The notes beneath the pieces are model-generated. The model saw nothing but the letters and a program-made list of their open reading frames with translations, made no database searches and was not told where the DNA came from. Positions 6,947 through 13,455 of a stretch of DNA of 14,321 bases are shown piece after piece. This stretch comes from Alcaligenaceae bacterium (GTDB lineage Bacteria > Pseudomonadota > Gammaproteobacteria > Burkholderiales > Burkholderiaceae_B): positions 1-14,321 of the forward strand of contig JAAZGT010000133.1 of assembly GCA_012511095.1 (NCBI GenBank). The letters are read 5' to 3'. The position numbers were made by a program, and so were the translations under genes. The number at the start of each line of letters is the position of its first letter. The first letter of the stretch is position 1.

Positions 6947-6977
6947 ATTCTCTAATCATATTTTTTTTGGAATAACC

Positions 6978-7994
6978 TTGATTCGTCTCGAACATATTTA
7001 TAAACGTTTTGAAACCAAGGGTAGACCAGTCCATACAGCACTCAGTGATGTCAATCTACAAATTGATAGAGGTTCGATTTACGGCATCATTGGTCGTTCG
7101 GGGGCGGGTAAATCTACTCTCATTCGTCTTTTAAACCTCCTCGAAAGGCCTAGTAGCGGTAAGGTCTACTTAAATGGTGAGGATATTAGTGCCTTCAAGG
7201 GTGCAGAGCTACGTCAGCTACGCCATCGCATAGGCATGGTCTTTCAGCACTTTAACTTACTCAGTTCACGCACAGTATTAGATAATGTGTGTTTGCCATT
7301 GCGTTTGGTTGGGGTGCCTAAAAAAGAGCGTGAAGCTCGTGCCATGGAGCTCTTAGAAATTGTAGGATTAACCGAACACACGCATAAATACCCTGCTCAA
7401 TTATCGGGTGGTCAAAAGCAGCGTGTTGGTATTGCGCGTTCCTTAGCTAATAACCCCGAGCTTTTGTTATGTGATGAAGCGACCAGTGCGCTTGACCCTG
7501 AAACGACACAAGCCATTTTGGATCTACTCATGGATATTAACCGACGCTTGGGTATTACTATTGTGCTGATTACCCATAGTATGGACGTGATTCGTAGCGT
7601 CTGCGATAAGGTGGCAGTGTTAGACCATGGTCATTTGGTCGAAGAGGGCGAGGTGATCGATGTTTTTTTACACCCGCAACATGAGACAACGCAATCGCTT
7701 TTACATGAAAGTAGTGGTGTCGATGCCGAGGCGTGGAAGCGTCTAGTGGCTGATTCTGGGGCACGAGTTTTACGCTTAAGTTATCGTGGTGAAACGACGG
7801 CACAACCTTTAATCAGTCGTATGGCAACTGAGCTCGATACGCAAATAAGTATTTTGCAGGGTACGGTAGGTCAGCTCAAAGATATCGCCTATGGCCAACT
7901 CGTTGTGTCCATCGATGGCGATGCAGATAAGCAAAAACGCGTTACGGAGTTTTTAAAGGATAATAATGTGGCCTATGAGGTGTTGCAGTCGTGA
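6978..7994 (+). CDS. metN: methionine ABC transporter ATP-binding protein MetN
   Basis: This is the ATPase of the MetNIQ importer for L- and D-methionine. I place the start at TTG 6978-6980 because the protein then begins MIRLEHIYKRF, as MetN proteins do, and a weak GGAA lies just upstream. The open frame continues to another TTG at 6936, adding 14 atypical residues. With the chosen start it has 338 residues: Walker A GRSGAGKST (39-47), Q-loop FQHFNLL (Q90), signature LSGGQ (142-146), Walker B LLLCDEA (162-168) and switch H200. Residues from about 261 to 336 match the C-terminal NIL/ACT-like domain that binds methionine and inhibits transport when cytoplasmic methionine is high. The stop overlaps the metI start as GTGA, so the two are translationally coupled. 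Confidence 0.93.
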   Translation: MIRLEHIYKRFETKGRPVHTALSDVNLQIDRGSIYGIIGRSGAGKSTLIRLLNLLERPSSGKVYLNGEDISAFKGAELRQLRHRIGMVFQHFNLLSSRTVLDNVCLPLRLVGVPKKEREARAMELLEIVGLTEHTHKYPAQLSGGQKQRVGIARSLANNPELLLCDEATSALDPETTQAILDLLMDINRRLGITIVLITHSMDVIRSVCDKVAVLDHGHLVEEGEVIDVFLHPQHETTQSLLHESSGVDAEAWKRLVADSGARVLRLSYRGETTAQPLISRMATELDTQISILQGTVGQLKDIAYGQLVVSIDGDADKQKRVTEFLKDNNVAYEVLQS

Positions 7995-8650
7995 ATTTTC
8001 AGCGAGTTGATTGGGGTTTAATTGGTGAAGCAACCCTAGATACGTTAATAATGACCGGTTGGTCCCTAGCTTTTACGGTATTAATTGGTTTGCCTCTGGG
8101 CATTTATTTGTTTTTATGTAGCGAAAGGCAGTTATTGGCTAATAAGTCGATTTATCAAGTCTTGTCTTTGATCGTCAATGTGCTGCGTTCGGTGCCTTTC
8201 TTAATATTATTAATCGTATTAATTCCATTTACCCGTTTTGTCATGGGTACGGCTTTGGGTGTGCCAGGTTCTATTCCTCCATTGGTGGTTGGTGCGGCAC
8301 CATTTTTTGCGCGTTTGGTAGAAAACGTGTTGCGTGAGCTTGACCCTGGTATTTCTGAAGCGTGTAAAGCCATGGGTGCGACACCAAGGCAAACGGTCTT
8401 TTATGCGCTTTTACCAGAAGCCACGACAGGTGTGATTAGTGCGGTGGTCGTTACGGCTATTACCTTAATTGGTTATACAGCCATGAGTGGCGTGGTTGGT
8501 GGCGGCGGTTTGGGTGATATTGCGATTCGCTATGGTTATCAACGCTATCAGGTTGAGGTGATGTTGATCACGGTGGTGATTTTGATTGTAATGGTGCAAT
8601 TGATTCAAATGCTTGGCGATCGCTTAGTGTTAAAGATGAATCGTAAGTAG
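7991..8650 (+). CDS. metI: methionine ABC transporter permease MetI
   Basis: This is the inner-membrane channel subunit of MetNIQ. It has 219 residues, close to the usual 217. Hydrophobic segments lie near 19-43, 55-80, 95-110, 148-168 and 188-207, and the EAA loop that contacts MetN is EACKAMGATPRQTVFYALLP (123-142). It starts at GTG 7991-7993, overlapping the metN stop codon by 3 bases in a GTGA. No separate ribosome binding site is needed for such a coupled start. The conserved GGGGLGDIAIRYGY segment near the C-terminus is typical of MetI. A gap of 113 bases follows before metQ. Confidence 0.94.
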   Translation: MNFQRVDWGLIGEATLDTLIMTGWSLAFTVLIGLPLGIYLFLCSERQLLANKSIYQVLSLIVNVLRSVPFLILLIVLIPFTRFVMGTALGVPGSIPPLVVGAAPFFARLVENVLRELDPGISEACKAMGATPRQTVFYALLPEATTGVISAVVVTAITLIGYTAMSGVVGGGGLGDIAIRYGYQRYQVEVMLITVVILIVMVQLIQMLGDRLVLKMNRK

Positions 8651-8763
8651 TCGTCTTTTTTATATCTTTATTTCCACTAGTTATATAGAAGTTTGTTTTT
8701 ATGGCTTTTTTCTTGGTTTTTATATACCATTGAAAAATACTTGAAATATACGGAGATCATTTT

Positions 8764-9552
8764 ATGAAGTTAAAGTCTATTTTTTCTGCTTTAGCCTTAA
8801 CGGCAGCAGTCGCCTTTCAGCCAAGCTTAGCCGCTGATAAATTAAGCATTGCTGCGACACCGGTGCCACACGCAGAAATTCTTGAGCACATTAAGCCTGC
8901 GCTTAAAGATGAAGGTGTTGATTTAGATATTAAGGTGTTTACTGATTATGTGCAGCCTAATCAGCAAGTGGCCGATGGTCAAATTGATGCTAACTTCTTC
9001 CAGCATAAACCTTATTTAGATAGTTTCAATCAAGAGCGCGGTACTGACTTAGTTAGCGTTGCTTTAGTGCACGTTGAGCCCTTTGGTGCCTATTCTAAAA
9101 AAATCGAGAAAATTGATGATCTAAAAGATGGTTCACGCGTTGCCATTCCTAACGATCCATCTAATGGTGCACGCGCTCTTTTATTATTAGAGCAAAATGG
9201 CATTATTAAGTTAGAAGATCCTAATAACTTATTAGCGACTTCTAGAGATATTGTTGAGAATCCTAAGAAGCTACGTTTTACTGAATTAGAAGCAGCTACC
9301 TTAGCGCGCGTTTTAGATGATGTTGATTTAGCCTTAATTAATACTAACTACGCTTTAGAGGCAGGATTAAATCCTTTAGAAGATGCGCTTTTAATCGAGG
9401 GTTCTGAATCTCCTTACGCTAACTTAGTAGCAGTTAAAGAGGGCAACGAAAAAGACGCTCGTATTGAGAAGTTAATTAACGCTTTAAATAGCGATGCAGT
9501 AAAGAGCTTTATTCAGGATCAATATAAAGGTGCAGTAGTACCTGCCTTCTAA
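8764..9552 (+). CDS. metQ: methionine-binding periplasmic protein MetQ (NlpA family)
   Basis: This is the substrate receptor for MetNI. It has 262 residues with a Sec signal peptide (MKLK, hydrophobic core, likely cleavage SLA-AD after residue 23). The NlpA/MetQ family signature is clear: AATPVPHAEILEHIKP near the mature N-terminus, DYVQPNQQVADGQIDANFFQHKPYL, VHVEPFGAYS, IPNDPSNGARALLLL and ALINTNYALEAGL. There is no lipobox and no cysteine in the leader, so unlike E. coli MetQ it appears to be a soluble periplasmic protein. A strong GGAG stands 8 bases before the ATG. Spacing of 113 bases from metI allows a separate promoter; a weak candidate (TTGGTT at 8713 and AATACT at 8735, spacing 16) is not convincing. 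A terminator follows. Confidence 0.93.
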   Translation: MKLKSIFSALALTAAVAFQPSLAADKLSIAATPVPHAEILEHIKPALKDEGVDLDIKVFTDYVQPNQQVADGQIDANFFQHKPYLDSFNQERGTDLVSVALVHVEPFGAYSKKIEKIDDLKDGSRVAIPNDPSNGARALLLLEQNGIIKLEDPNNLLATSRDIVENPKKLRFTELEAATLARVLDDVDLALINTNYALEAGLNPLEDALLIEGSESPYANLVAVKEGNEKDARIEKLINALNSDAVKSFIQDQYKGAVVPAF

Positions 9553-9601
9553 ATAGATGTTATTTCAATTTGTAACATTAACTAGTTAAGAAGAATCAAA
9601 T

Positions 9602-9638
9602 AAGCTCCACATAACCGCATAGGTAGTGGGGCTTTTTT
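9602..9638 (+). terminator. Rho-independent terminator after metQ
   Basis: AAGCTCCAC (9602-9610) pairs with GTGGGGCTT (9626-9634) with one G-T wobble and a 15-base loop, ending in six T. It lies about 50 bases past the metQ stop codon. Confidence 0.85.
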
Positions 9639-9782
9639 GTTATATTAGTGGTAACCATAGCTGAAAAATTGAAACTATTTAATTACAATTGATGTCCTAC
9701 GCCATTAGGCCTAGGCTAAGTTGTTGTATTAGCAGTGGTTTTAGTGGCTAGTAAATTAATTTATTAGCAAAAATTGCGCGTT

Positions 9783-9802
9783 TATAATCTTATATAAGGG
9801 AA
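9783..9802 (+). promoter_or_regulatory. -10 box and ribosome binding site of the pta-ackA operon
   Basis: A perfect TATAAT stands at 9783-9788. The -35 at 17-base spacing is only TTTATT (9760-9765). AAGGGAA at 9796-9802 is a good Shine-Dalgarno 8 bases before the ATG. If this is the promoter, the leader is only about 16 bases. The rest of the gap from 9639 to 9780 shows nothing I can assign. Confidence 0.45.
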
Positions 9803-9810
9803 TTTAAATT

Positions 9811-11187
9811 ATGCGTTTAGTAAACCGTACCTATGATGAGTTAAAGGTAGGTGACAAGGCAGAGTTACGTCGTTTAGTAACGATTGATGACTTATACGTT
9901 TTTGCCACTACTTCGGGTAACTACAACCCACTTAGCTTGCCTAACGGAGAGGTTGATTGCAACGGTCGCCCAGAAAATATGGCCCCGACTATGTTTGTTG
10001 CATCAATTGTTTCTGCTGTAGTAGGTAATATTTTACCTGGTCCTGGTTCGACCTATAAAGACTTTAAGTTTGAGTCACATTGCCGTGCTCACCCTGGTGA
10101 TGAGTTACTTATCACGGTTGAGGTAATTGATAAAAAACCAAATAACGTTGTTACTATCAAATTAGCGGTTACTCGTACTTCGGATAATCAGTTAATGCTC
10201 GATGGTGAGGCTGATGTTAATGCACCAACTGAAAAGTGTGAGCGTAAAGTAGAGGTACCTGGCCTAATCGTCCAACGTCACCGCCACTTCGAGGAGTTAC
10301 TACGTCGTGCTAAAGAGTGCGATCCAGTACCAATCGCTGTCGTTTGTCCGCATAACAAAGTTTCTTTAGAGGGTGCTACCTTAGCAGCCAAAGAAGGCAT
10401 TATTATTCCTATTCTTTTAGGTAATAAAGAGAAAATCCTTGCTGCTGCTAAAGAGCTTGGCGAAGACATTTCTAGCTACGAGATCATTGAGGTCGAAGGT
10501 AGCGACCAAGCGGTTGCAACAGCTGCTTGTCAGTTAGTACACGAAGGCCGTGCAGTGTCCATCATGAAGGGTCACTTACACACTGATGACCTATTGCGCG
10601 CTATGCTCGATAGAAACACAGGTTTACGTGATGGTCGTCGCTTTACGCACGTATTTGTTATGGATACTCCAGGACGCTCAGAGCTTCTGTATATTACTGA
10701 TGCTGCGATCAACATTTACCCTGACCTACCAACTAAAGTTGATATTACTCAAAACGCGATTGACTTAGCTGTTTCTTTAGGTTCAGAAGCACGTGTTGCT
10801 GCATTATCTGCAGTTGAAATGGTTAACCCAGCTATTCAATCTTCTGTTGAAGCCGCTTTATTATCGAAAATGGCCGATCGTGGTCAAATCACTGGCGGTT
10901 TAGTTGAAGGTCCTTTAGCTTGTGATAACGCTATTGATATCGAAGCCGCTCGTACCAAAGGTATTGAGAGCGAAGTTGCTGGCCGTGCCAATATCTTGGT
11001 TATGCCTAACCTAGACGCCGGTAATATGTTCATGAAGCAAATGACATATATTGCACACGCCGAAAACGCTGGTTTAGTACTTGGTGCTAAGGTTCCAGTA
11101 ATTCTTAACTCGCGTGCTGACAGCGCAATGTCTCGCTTAGCTTCTTGTGCAGTTGTAACGTTGCAATATGCCAATAGAAATAAATAA
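9811..11187 (+). CDS. pta: MaoC-domain/phosphate acetyltransferase fusion (Pta-like)
   Basis: The C-terminal part (about residues 155-455) is a phosphotransacetylase/phosphotransbutyrylase domain, which interconverts acyl-CoA and acyl-phosphate. Landmarks are AVVCPHNKVSLEGA, KGHLHTDDLL, HVFVMDTPGR, DAAINIYPDL and the C-terminal LVLGAKVPVILNSRADSA. The N-terminal 140 residues resemble a MaoC hotdog enoyl-CoA hydratase domain, so the 458-residue protein matches the class annotated as bifunctional enoyl-CoA hydratase/phosphate acetyltransferase. However, the hydratase motif GD.NP.H reads GNYNPLS here: N37 for the Asp and S42 for the His. The hydratase half is therefore probably inactive or does something else, perhaps CoA-ester binding. 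It is the first gene of a three-gene operon, 31 bases before acetate kinase. It most likely acts on acetyl-CoA, but other short acyl groups are possible. Confidence 0.9.
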   Translation: MRLVNRTYDELKVGDKAELRRLVTIDDLYVFATTSGNYNPLSLPNGEVDCNGRPENMAPTMFVASIVSAVVGNILPGPGSTYKDFKFESHCRAHPGDELLITVEVIDKKPNNVVTIKLAVTRTSDNQLMLDGEADVNAPTEKCERKVEVPGLIVQRHRHFEELLRRAKECDPVPIAVVCPHNKVSLEGATLAAKEGIIIPILLGNKEKILAAAKELGEDISSYEIIEVEGSDQAVATAACQLVHEGRAVSIMKGHLHTDDLLRAMLDRNTGLRDGRRFTHVFVMDTPGRSELLYITDAAINIYPDLPTKVDITQNAIDLAVSLGSEARVAALSAVEMVNPAIQSSVEAALLSKMADRGQITGGLVEGPLACDNAIDIEAARTKGIESEVAGRANILVMPNLDAGNMFMKQMTYIAHAENAGLVLGAKVPVILNSRADSAMSRLASCAVVTLQYANRNK

Positions 11188-11218
11188 TTAAATATTTGCC
11201 AAAAGGAGAGTAGAGAAT

Positions 11219-12430
11219 ATGGCTAATAATGAGAATAAAGGCTTTTTAGCACTAAATGCAGGTTCATCTTCACTAAAATTTGCACTTTATCTTGAGGGTT
11301 CAGATGACCCAATCATGGAGGGTTTGTGTGAGTGTATTGGTGAGGTAGGTTGTACTATTAAAATTAAAGATGGTGAGGGTAATGTATTACCACTACCAGA
11401 TGAGTTCAGCCTAGAAAACCACAGCACAGCAATGCGTCTTGTGATTGACACACTAAAGATGCACTACCCACACATTGAGGTAATTGCTGCTGGTCACCGT
11501 GTAGTTCACGGTGGTAGCGTATACAACGCACCAGTTATCATTACGGATGAAGTTTTAGAAAAATTAAAATCATACATTCGTTTAGCGCCATTACATCAGC
11601 CACACAATATCTCTGGTATTGAAGCGGCCATGGAGCATTTCCCAAATGTTCCACAGCTAGCTTGTTTTGATACGGCATTCCACCGCACTCAACCGTTCAG
11701 AAACGAGGCTTTCGCAATTCCTTACGAGTACTACGAAAAAGGTATTTTGCGTTATGGTTTCCACGGTTTAAGCTACGACTACATTAATAGTGAAGTTGCT
11801 CGTATTGAGCCTGAGTTACATAAAGGTAAGGTTGTTGTTGCCCACTTAGGTAACGGTGCTTCATTAACTGCAATCCAAAACGGTGAGAGCCAAGCTACTA
11901 GTATGGGCTTCAGTGCTCTTGATGGTGCTCCTATGGGTACTCGCTGTGGCCGCTTAGATCCAGGTGTTCTCTTGCATTTCCTAGAGACTGAGGGTATGAG
12001 CGTAGCTGATCTTACTAAAATGCTCTACAAAGAGTCTGGCTTATTAGGCCTGTCAGGTGGTTTATCCAACGACATGCGCGTTTTATGTGAAGCTGGTACC
12101 GAAGAGGGTAATCGCACTGTTGACTACTTTATCAACAAAGTGCGCGGTGAGATTGCTTTAATGGCTTCAACTATGGAAGGTATGGATTTGCTCGTGTTCA
12201 CCGCTGGTATTGGTGAAAACTCTGCATTAATCCGTCGTGAGGTATGTCAGGGCTTAGCTTGGATGGGTATTGAGTTTGACGATGTTGCTAACACTGAAGG
12301 CAAAGGTCAACGTGTAATCAGTACACCTAACTCTAAAGTTAAGGTAATGGTTATTCCTACTGACGAAGAGCTCGTAATCGTACGTGCAGCACGTAAATTA
12401 ATGGCTGAAAACGCATCAAATGTAGCTTAA
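11219..12430 (+). CDS. ackA: acetate kinase AckA
   Basis: This enzyme transfers phosphate from acetyl-phosphate to ADP, completing the Pta-Ack route that yields ATP and acetate, or runs in reverse to activate acetate. The 403 residues fit the family. Motifs are LNAGSSSLKF (12-21), GHRVVHGG (92-99, catalytic Arg R94), PLHQPHN (124-130), FDTAFH (150-155, Asp D151), GFHGLS (180-185), HLGNGAS (209-215), MGTRCGRLDPG (239-249, Arg R242), FTAGIGENS (327-335) and PTDEE (380-384, metal-binding Glu). All key residues I know of are present. A strong AAGGAG lies 10 bases before the ATG. The pairing with a Pta in the same operon supports acetate over butyrate kinase, though propionyl substrates are commonly tolerated. 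Confidence 0.95.
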   Translation: MANNENKGFLALNAGSSSLKFALYLEGSDDPIMEGLCECIGEVGCTIKIKDGEGNVLPLPDEFSLENHSTAMRLVIDTLKMHYPHIEVIAAGHRVVHGGSVYNAPVIITDEVLEKLKSYIRLAPLHQPHNISGIEAAMEHFPNVPQLACFDTAFHRTQPFRNEAFAIPYEYYEKGILRYGFHGLSYDYINSEVARIEPELHKGKVVVAHLGNGASLTAIQNGESQATSMGFSALDGAPMGTRCGRLDPGVLLHFLETEGMSVADLTKMLYKESGLLGLSGGLSNDMRVLCEAGTEEGNRTVDYFINKVRGEIALMASTMEGMDLLVFTAGIGENSALIRREVCQGLAWMGIEFDDVANTEGKGQRVISTPNSKVKVMVIPTDEELVIVRAARKLMAENASNVA

Positions 12431-12468
12431 TTAAGAATTAAGAAGTCATTAAGTAGGAGATATAAATA

Positions 12469-13323
12469 GTGCGCATTGACAATACCGTTACTGTAAAAGA
12501 CGGGACAACGATCTTTTACCGTGACACGCACCCTACAGATTATGAGGGTTTAACTGTTATTGCTTTGGCTGGATTAACACGTAATAGCCTTGATTTTGAT
12601 TATTTACTTAGTCATTTTGACCCTGGGCTACGCATGGTGCGTATTGACTCACGTGGTCGAGGTTATTCAGCTTATGCTGATCCAGCGAGTTACACAGTTG
12701 AGCAAGAGTCTGCAGATGTGCTTGAGGTAATGGATCATTTAGGTATTGAACGTGCAGCGTTTATTGGTACTTCACGTGGTGGTCTGATTGCCACTTATTT
12801 AGCGACAGTGGCCCCAGAGCGTATCGTTGGCGTCTGTTTTAATGACATTGGACCAGTTATCGAGGATACAGGTCTAAAAGACATCAGCAATTATCTAGGT
12901 GTGCCACCTACAGCTAAAAATATGAATGAAATGGCAGAGCTGATCAAAGCAGGTCGTACTGCTAATGGTTTTAAAAATATTCCTGACTCTCGTTGGTTAG
13001 AGGAAGCTAAAAACCAATACATACAAGTTGGCGGCAAAATCGACTTAATGTACGACCCCGGCTTACGTGAAGTCTTTATCCAAAATTGGGTTGATGAGGG
13101 TGTGGCACCCTTTTGGGATGAGTTTGATCGCTTAGTTGCTAAGCCCTTAGCAATGGTACGCGGTGAAAATTCAAATATTCTTAGTGTCGAAACACTAGAA
13201 GAAATGCAAAAAAGACGCCCAGATATGCTCACCTGTGTCATCAAAGACCGTGGTCATGTGCCGTTTTTGGATGAACCCGAGGCCTTAGACACCATCAATG
13301 CTTGGATAAAAGCTTGTCAATAG
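12469..13323 (+). CDS. alpha/beta hydrolase, atypical triad
   Basis: This is a single-domain alpha/beta hydrolase of 284 residues; the substrate is unknown. It starts at GTG with AGGAGA 8 bases upstream, 38 bases after ackA, so it belongs to the same operon. Seen in the sequence: the oxyanion-hole strand IALAGLTRNS (31-40, where many relatives have HG), RIDSRGRGYS (58-67), the nucleophile elbow GTSRGG (S102) and a C-terminal catalytic histidine in RGHVPFLDEP (H262). The acid position after strand 6, normally RG..SD.L, reads RGENSNILS, with asparagine N236 in place of Asp. E233 nearby could serve instead, or the enzyme may be weak or repurposed. There is no signal peptide, so it is cytoplasmic. 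Esterase, lactonase or thioesterase activity on an acyl compound tied to Pta-AckA is possible but unproven. Confidence 0.85.
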   Translation: MRIDNTVTVKDGTTIFYRDTHPTDYEGLTVIALAGLTRNSLDFDYLLSHFDPGLRMVRIDSRGRGYSAYADPASYTVEQESADVLEVMDHLGIERAAFIGTSRGGLIATYLATVAPERIVGVCFNDIGPVIEDTGLKDISNYLGVPPTAKNMNEMAELIKAGRTANGFKNIPDSRWLEEAKNQYIQVGGKIDLMYDPGLREVFIQNWVDEGVAPFWDEFDRLVAKPLAMVRGENSNILSVETLEEMQKRRPDMLTCVIKDRGHVPFLDEPEALDTINAWIKACQ

Positions 13324-13333
13324 GCGCACTATG

Positions 13334-13371
13334 ATTGCTCATGCTTTAAGCCACAAGCTTGGGTGAGCAAT
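13334..13371 (+). other. stem-loop after the hydrolase gene
   Basis: ATTGCTCA (13334-13341) pairs with TGAGCAAT (13364-13371) over 8 bases, 10 bases after the hydrolase stop codon. It has no T-tract and lies upstream of the main terminator. Confidence 0.5.
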
Positions 13372-13385
13372 TAATATCAGAAAGT

Positions 13386-13415
13386 AAAACGGGATGCTTA
13401 CAAGCATCCCGTTTT
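13386..13415. terminator. bidirectional Rho-independent terminator
   Basis: AAAACGGGATGC (13386-13397) and GCATCCCGTTTT (13404-13415) form a perfect 12-bp stem with a TTACAA loop and T-tracts on both strands. It serves the plus-strand pta-ackA-hydrolase operon and the convergent minus-strand carboxylase gene. Confidence 0.88.
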
Positions 13416-13423
13416 GTATTGGC

Positions 13424-13449
13424 AGATAGAGATTTAACAATCTCTATCT
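13424..13449. other. perfect inverted repeat next to the carboxylase stop codon
   Basis: The 11-base arms AGATAGAGATT and AATCTCTATCT flank TAAC. On the minus strand it sits 6 bases past the carboxylase stop codon and before the bidirectional terminator. There is no T-run, so it is a likely 3'-end stabilising hairpin. Confidence 0.55.
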
Positions 13450-13455
13450 TAGTTA

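Larger units (their letters stand above)
6561..6977. promoter_or_regulatory. divergent control region between the proX operon and metN
   Basis: This stretch of 417 AT-rich bases has no credible gene. It separates the minus-strand betaine operon from the plus-strand methionine operon. I find a minus-strand promoter candidate (6792-6820), an inverted repeat (6676-6691) and a weak plus-strand -10 (6941-6946). I could not recognise a known SAM, SAH or other riboswitch in it. Confidence 0.6.

Noticed and set aside
6561..6977. SAM or SAH riboswitch ahead of metN
   Set aside because: I could not find the conserved cores or pairing pattern of the classes I know. The predicted metN leader is only about 25 bases, which is too short.
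10884..11174. 96-residue minus-strand open frame inside the Pta fusion
   Set aside because: It lies antisense within a strongly conserved coding region and has no family resemblance or ribosome binding site.
12891..13244. 117-residue minus-strand open frame inside the hydrolase gene
   Set aside because: It is antisense to a gene with clear hydrolase motifs, is rich in Ser/Arg as expected of a shadow frame, and shows no recognisable domain.
13386..13449. Dense inverted repeats as a possible attachment site or mobile-element end
   Set aside because: They lie between two convergent genes, with T-tracts on the main stem, and fit 3'-end terminator structures. No integrase, transposase or target duplication is nearby.
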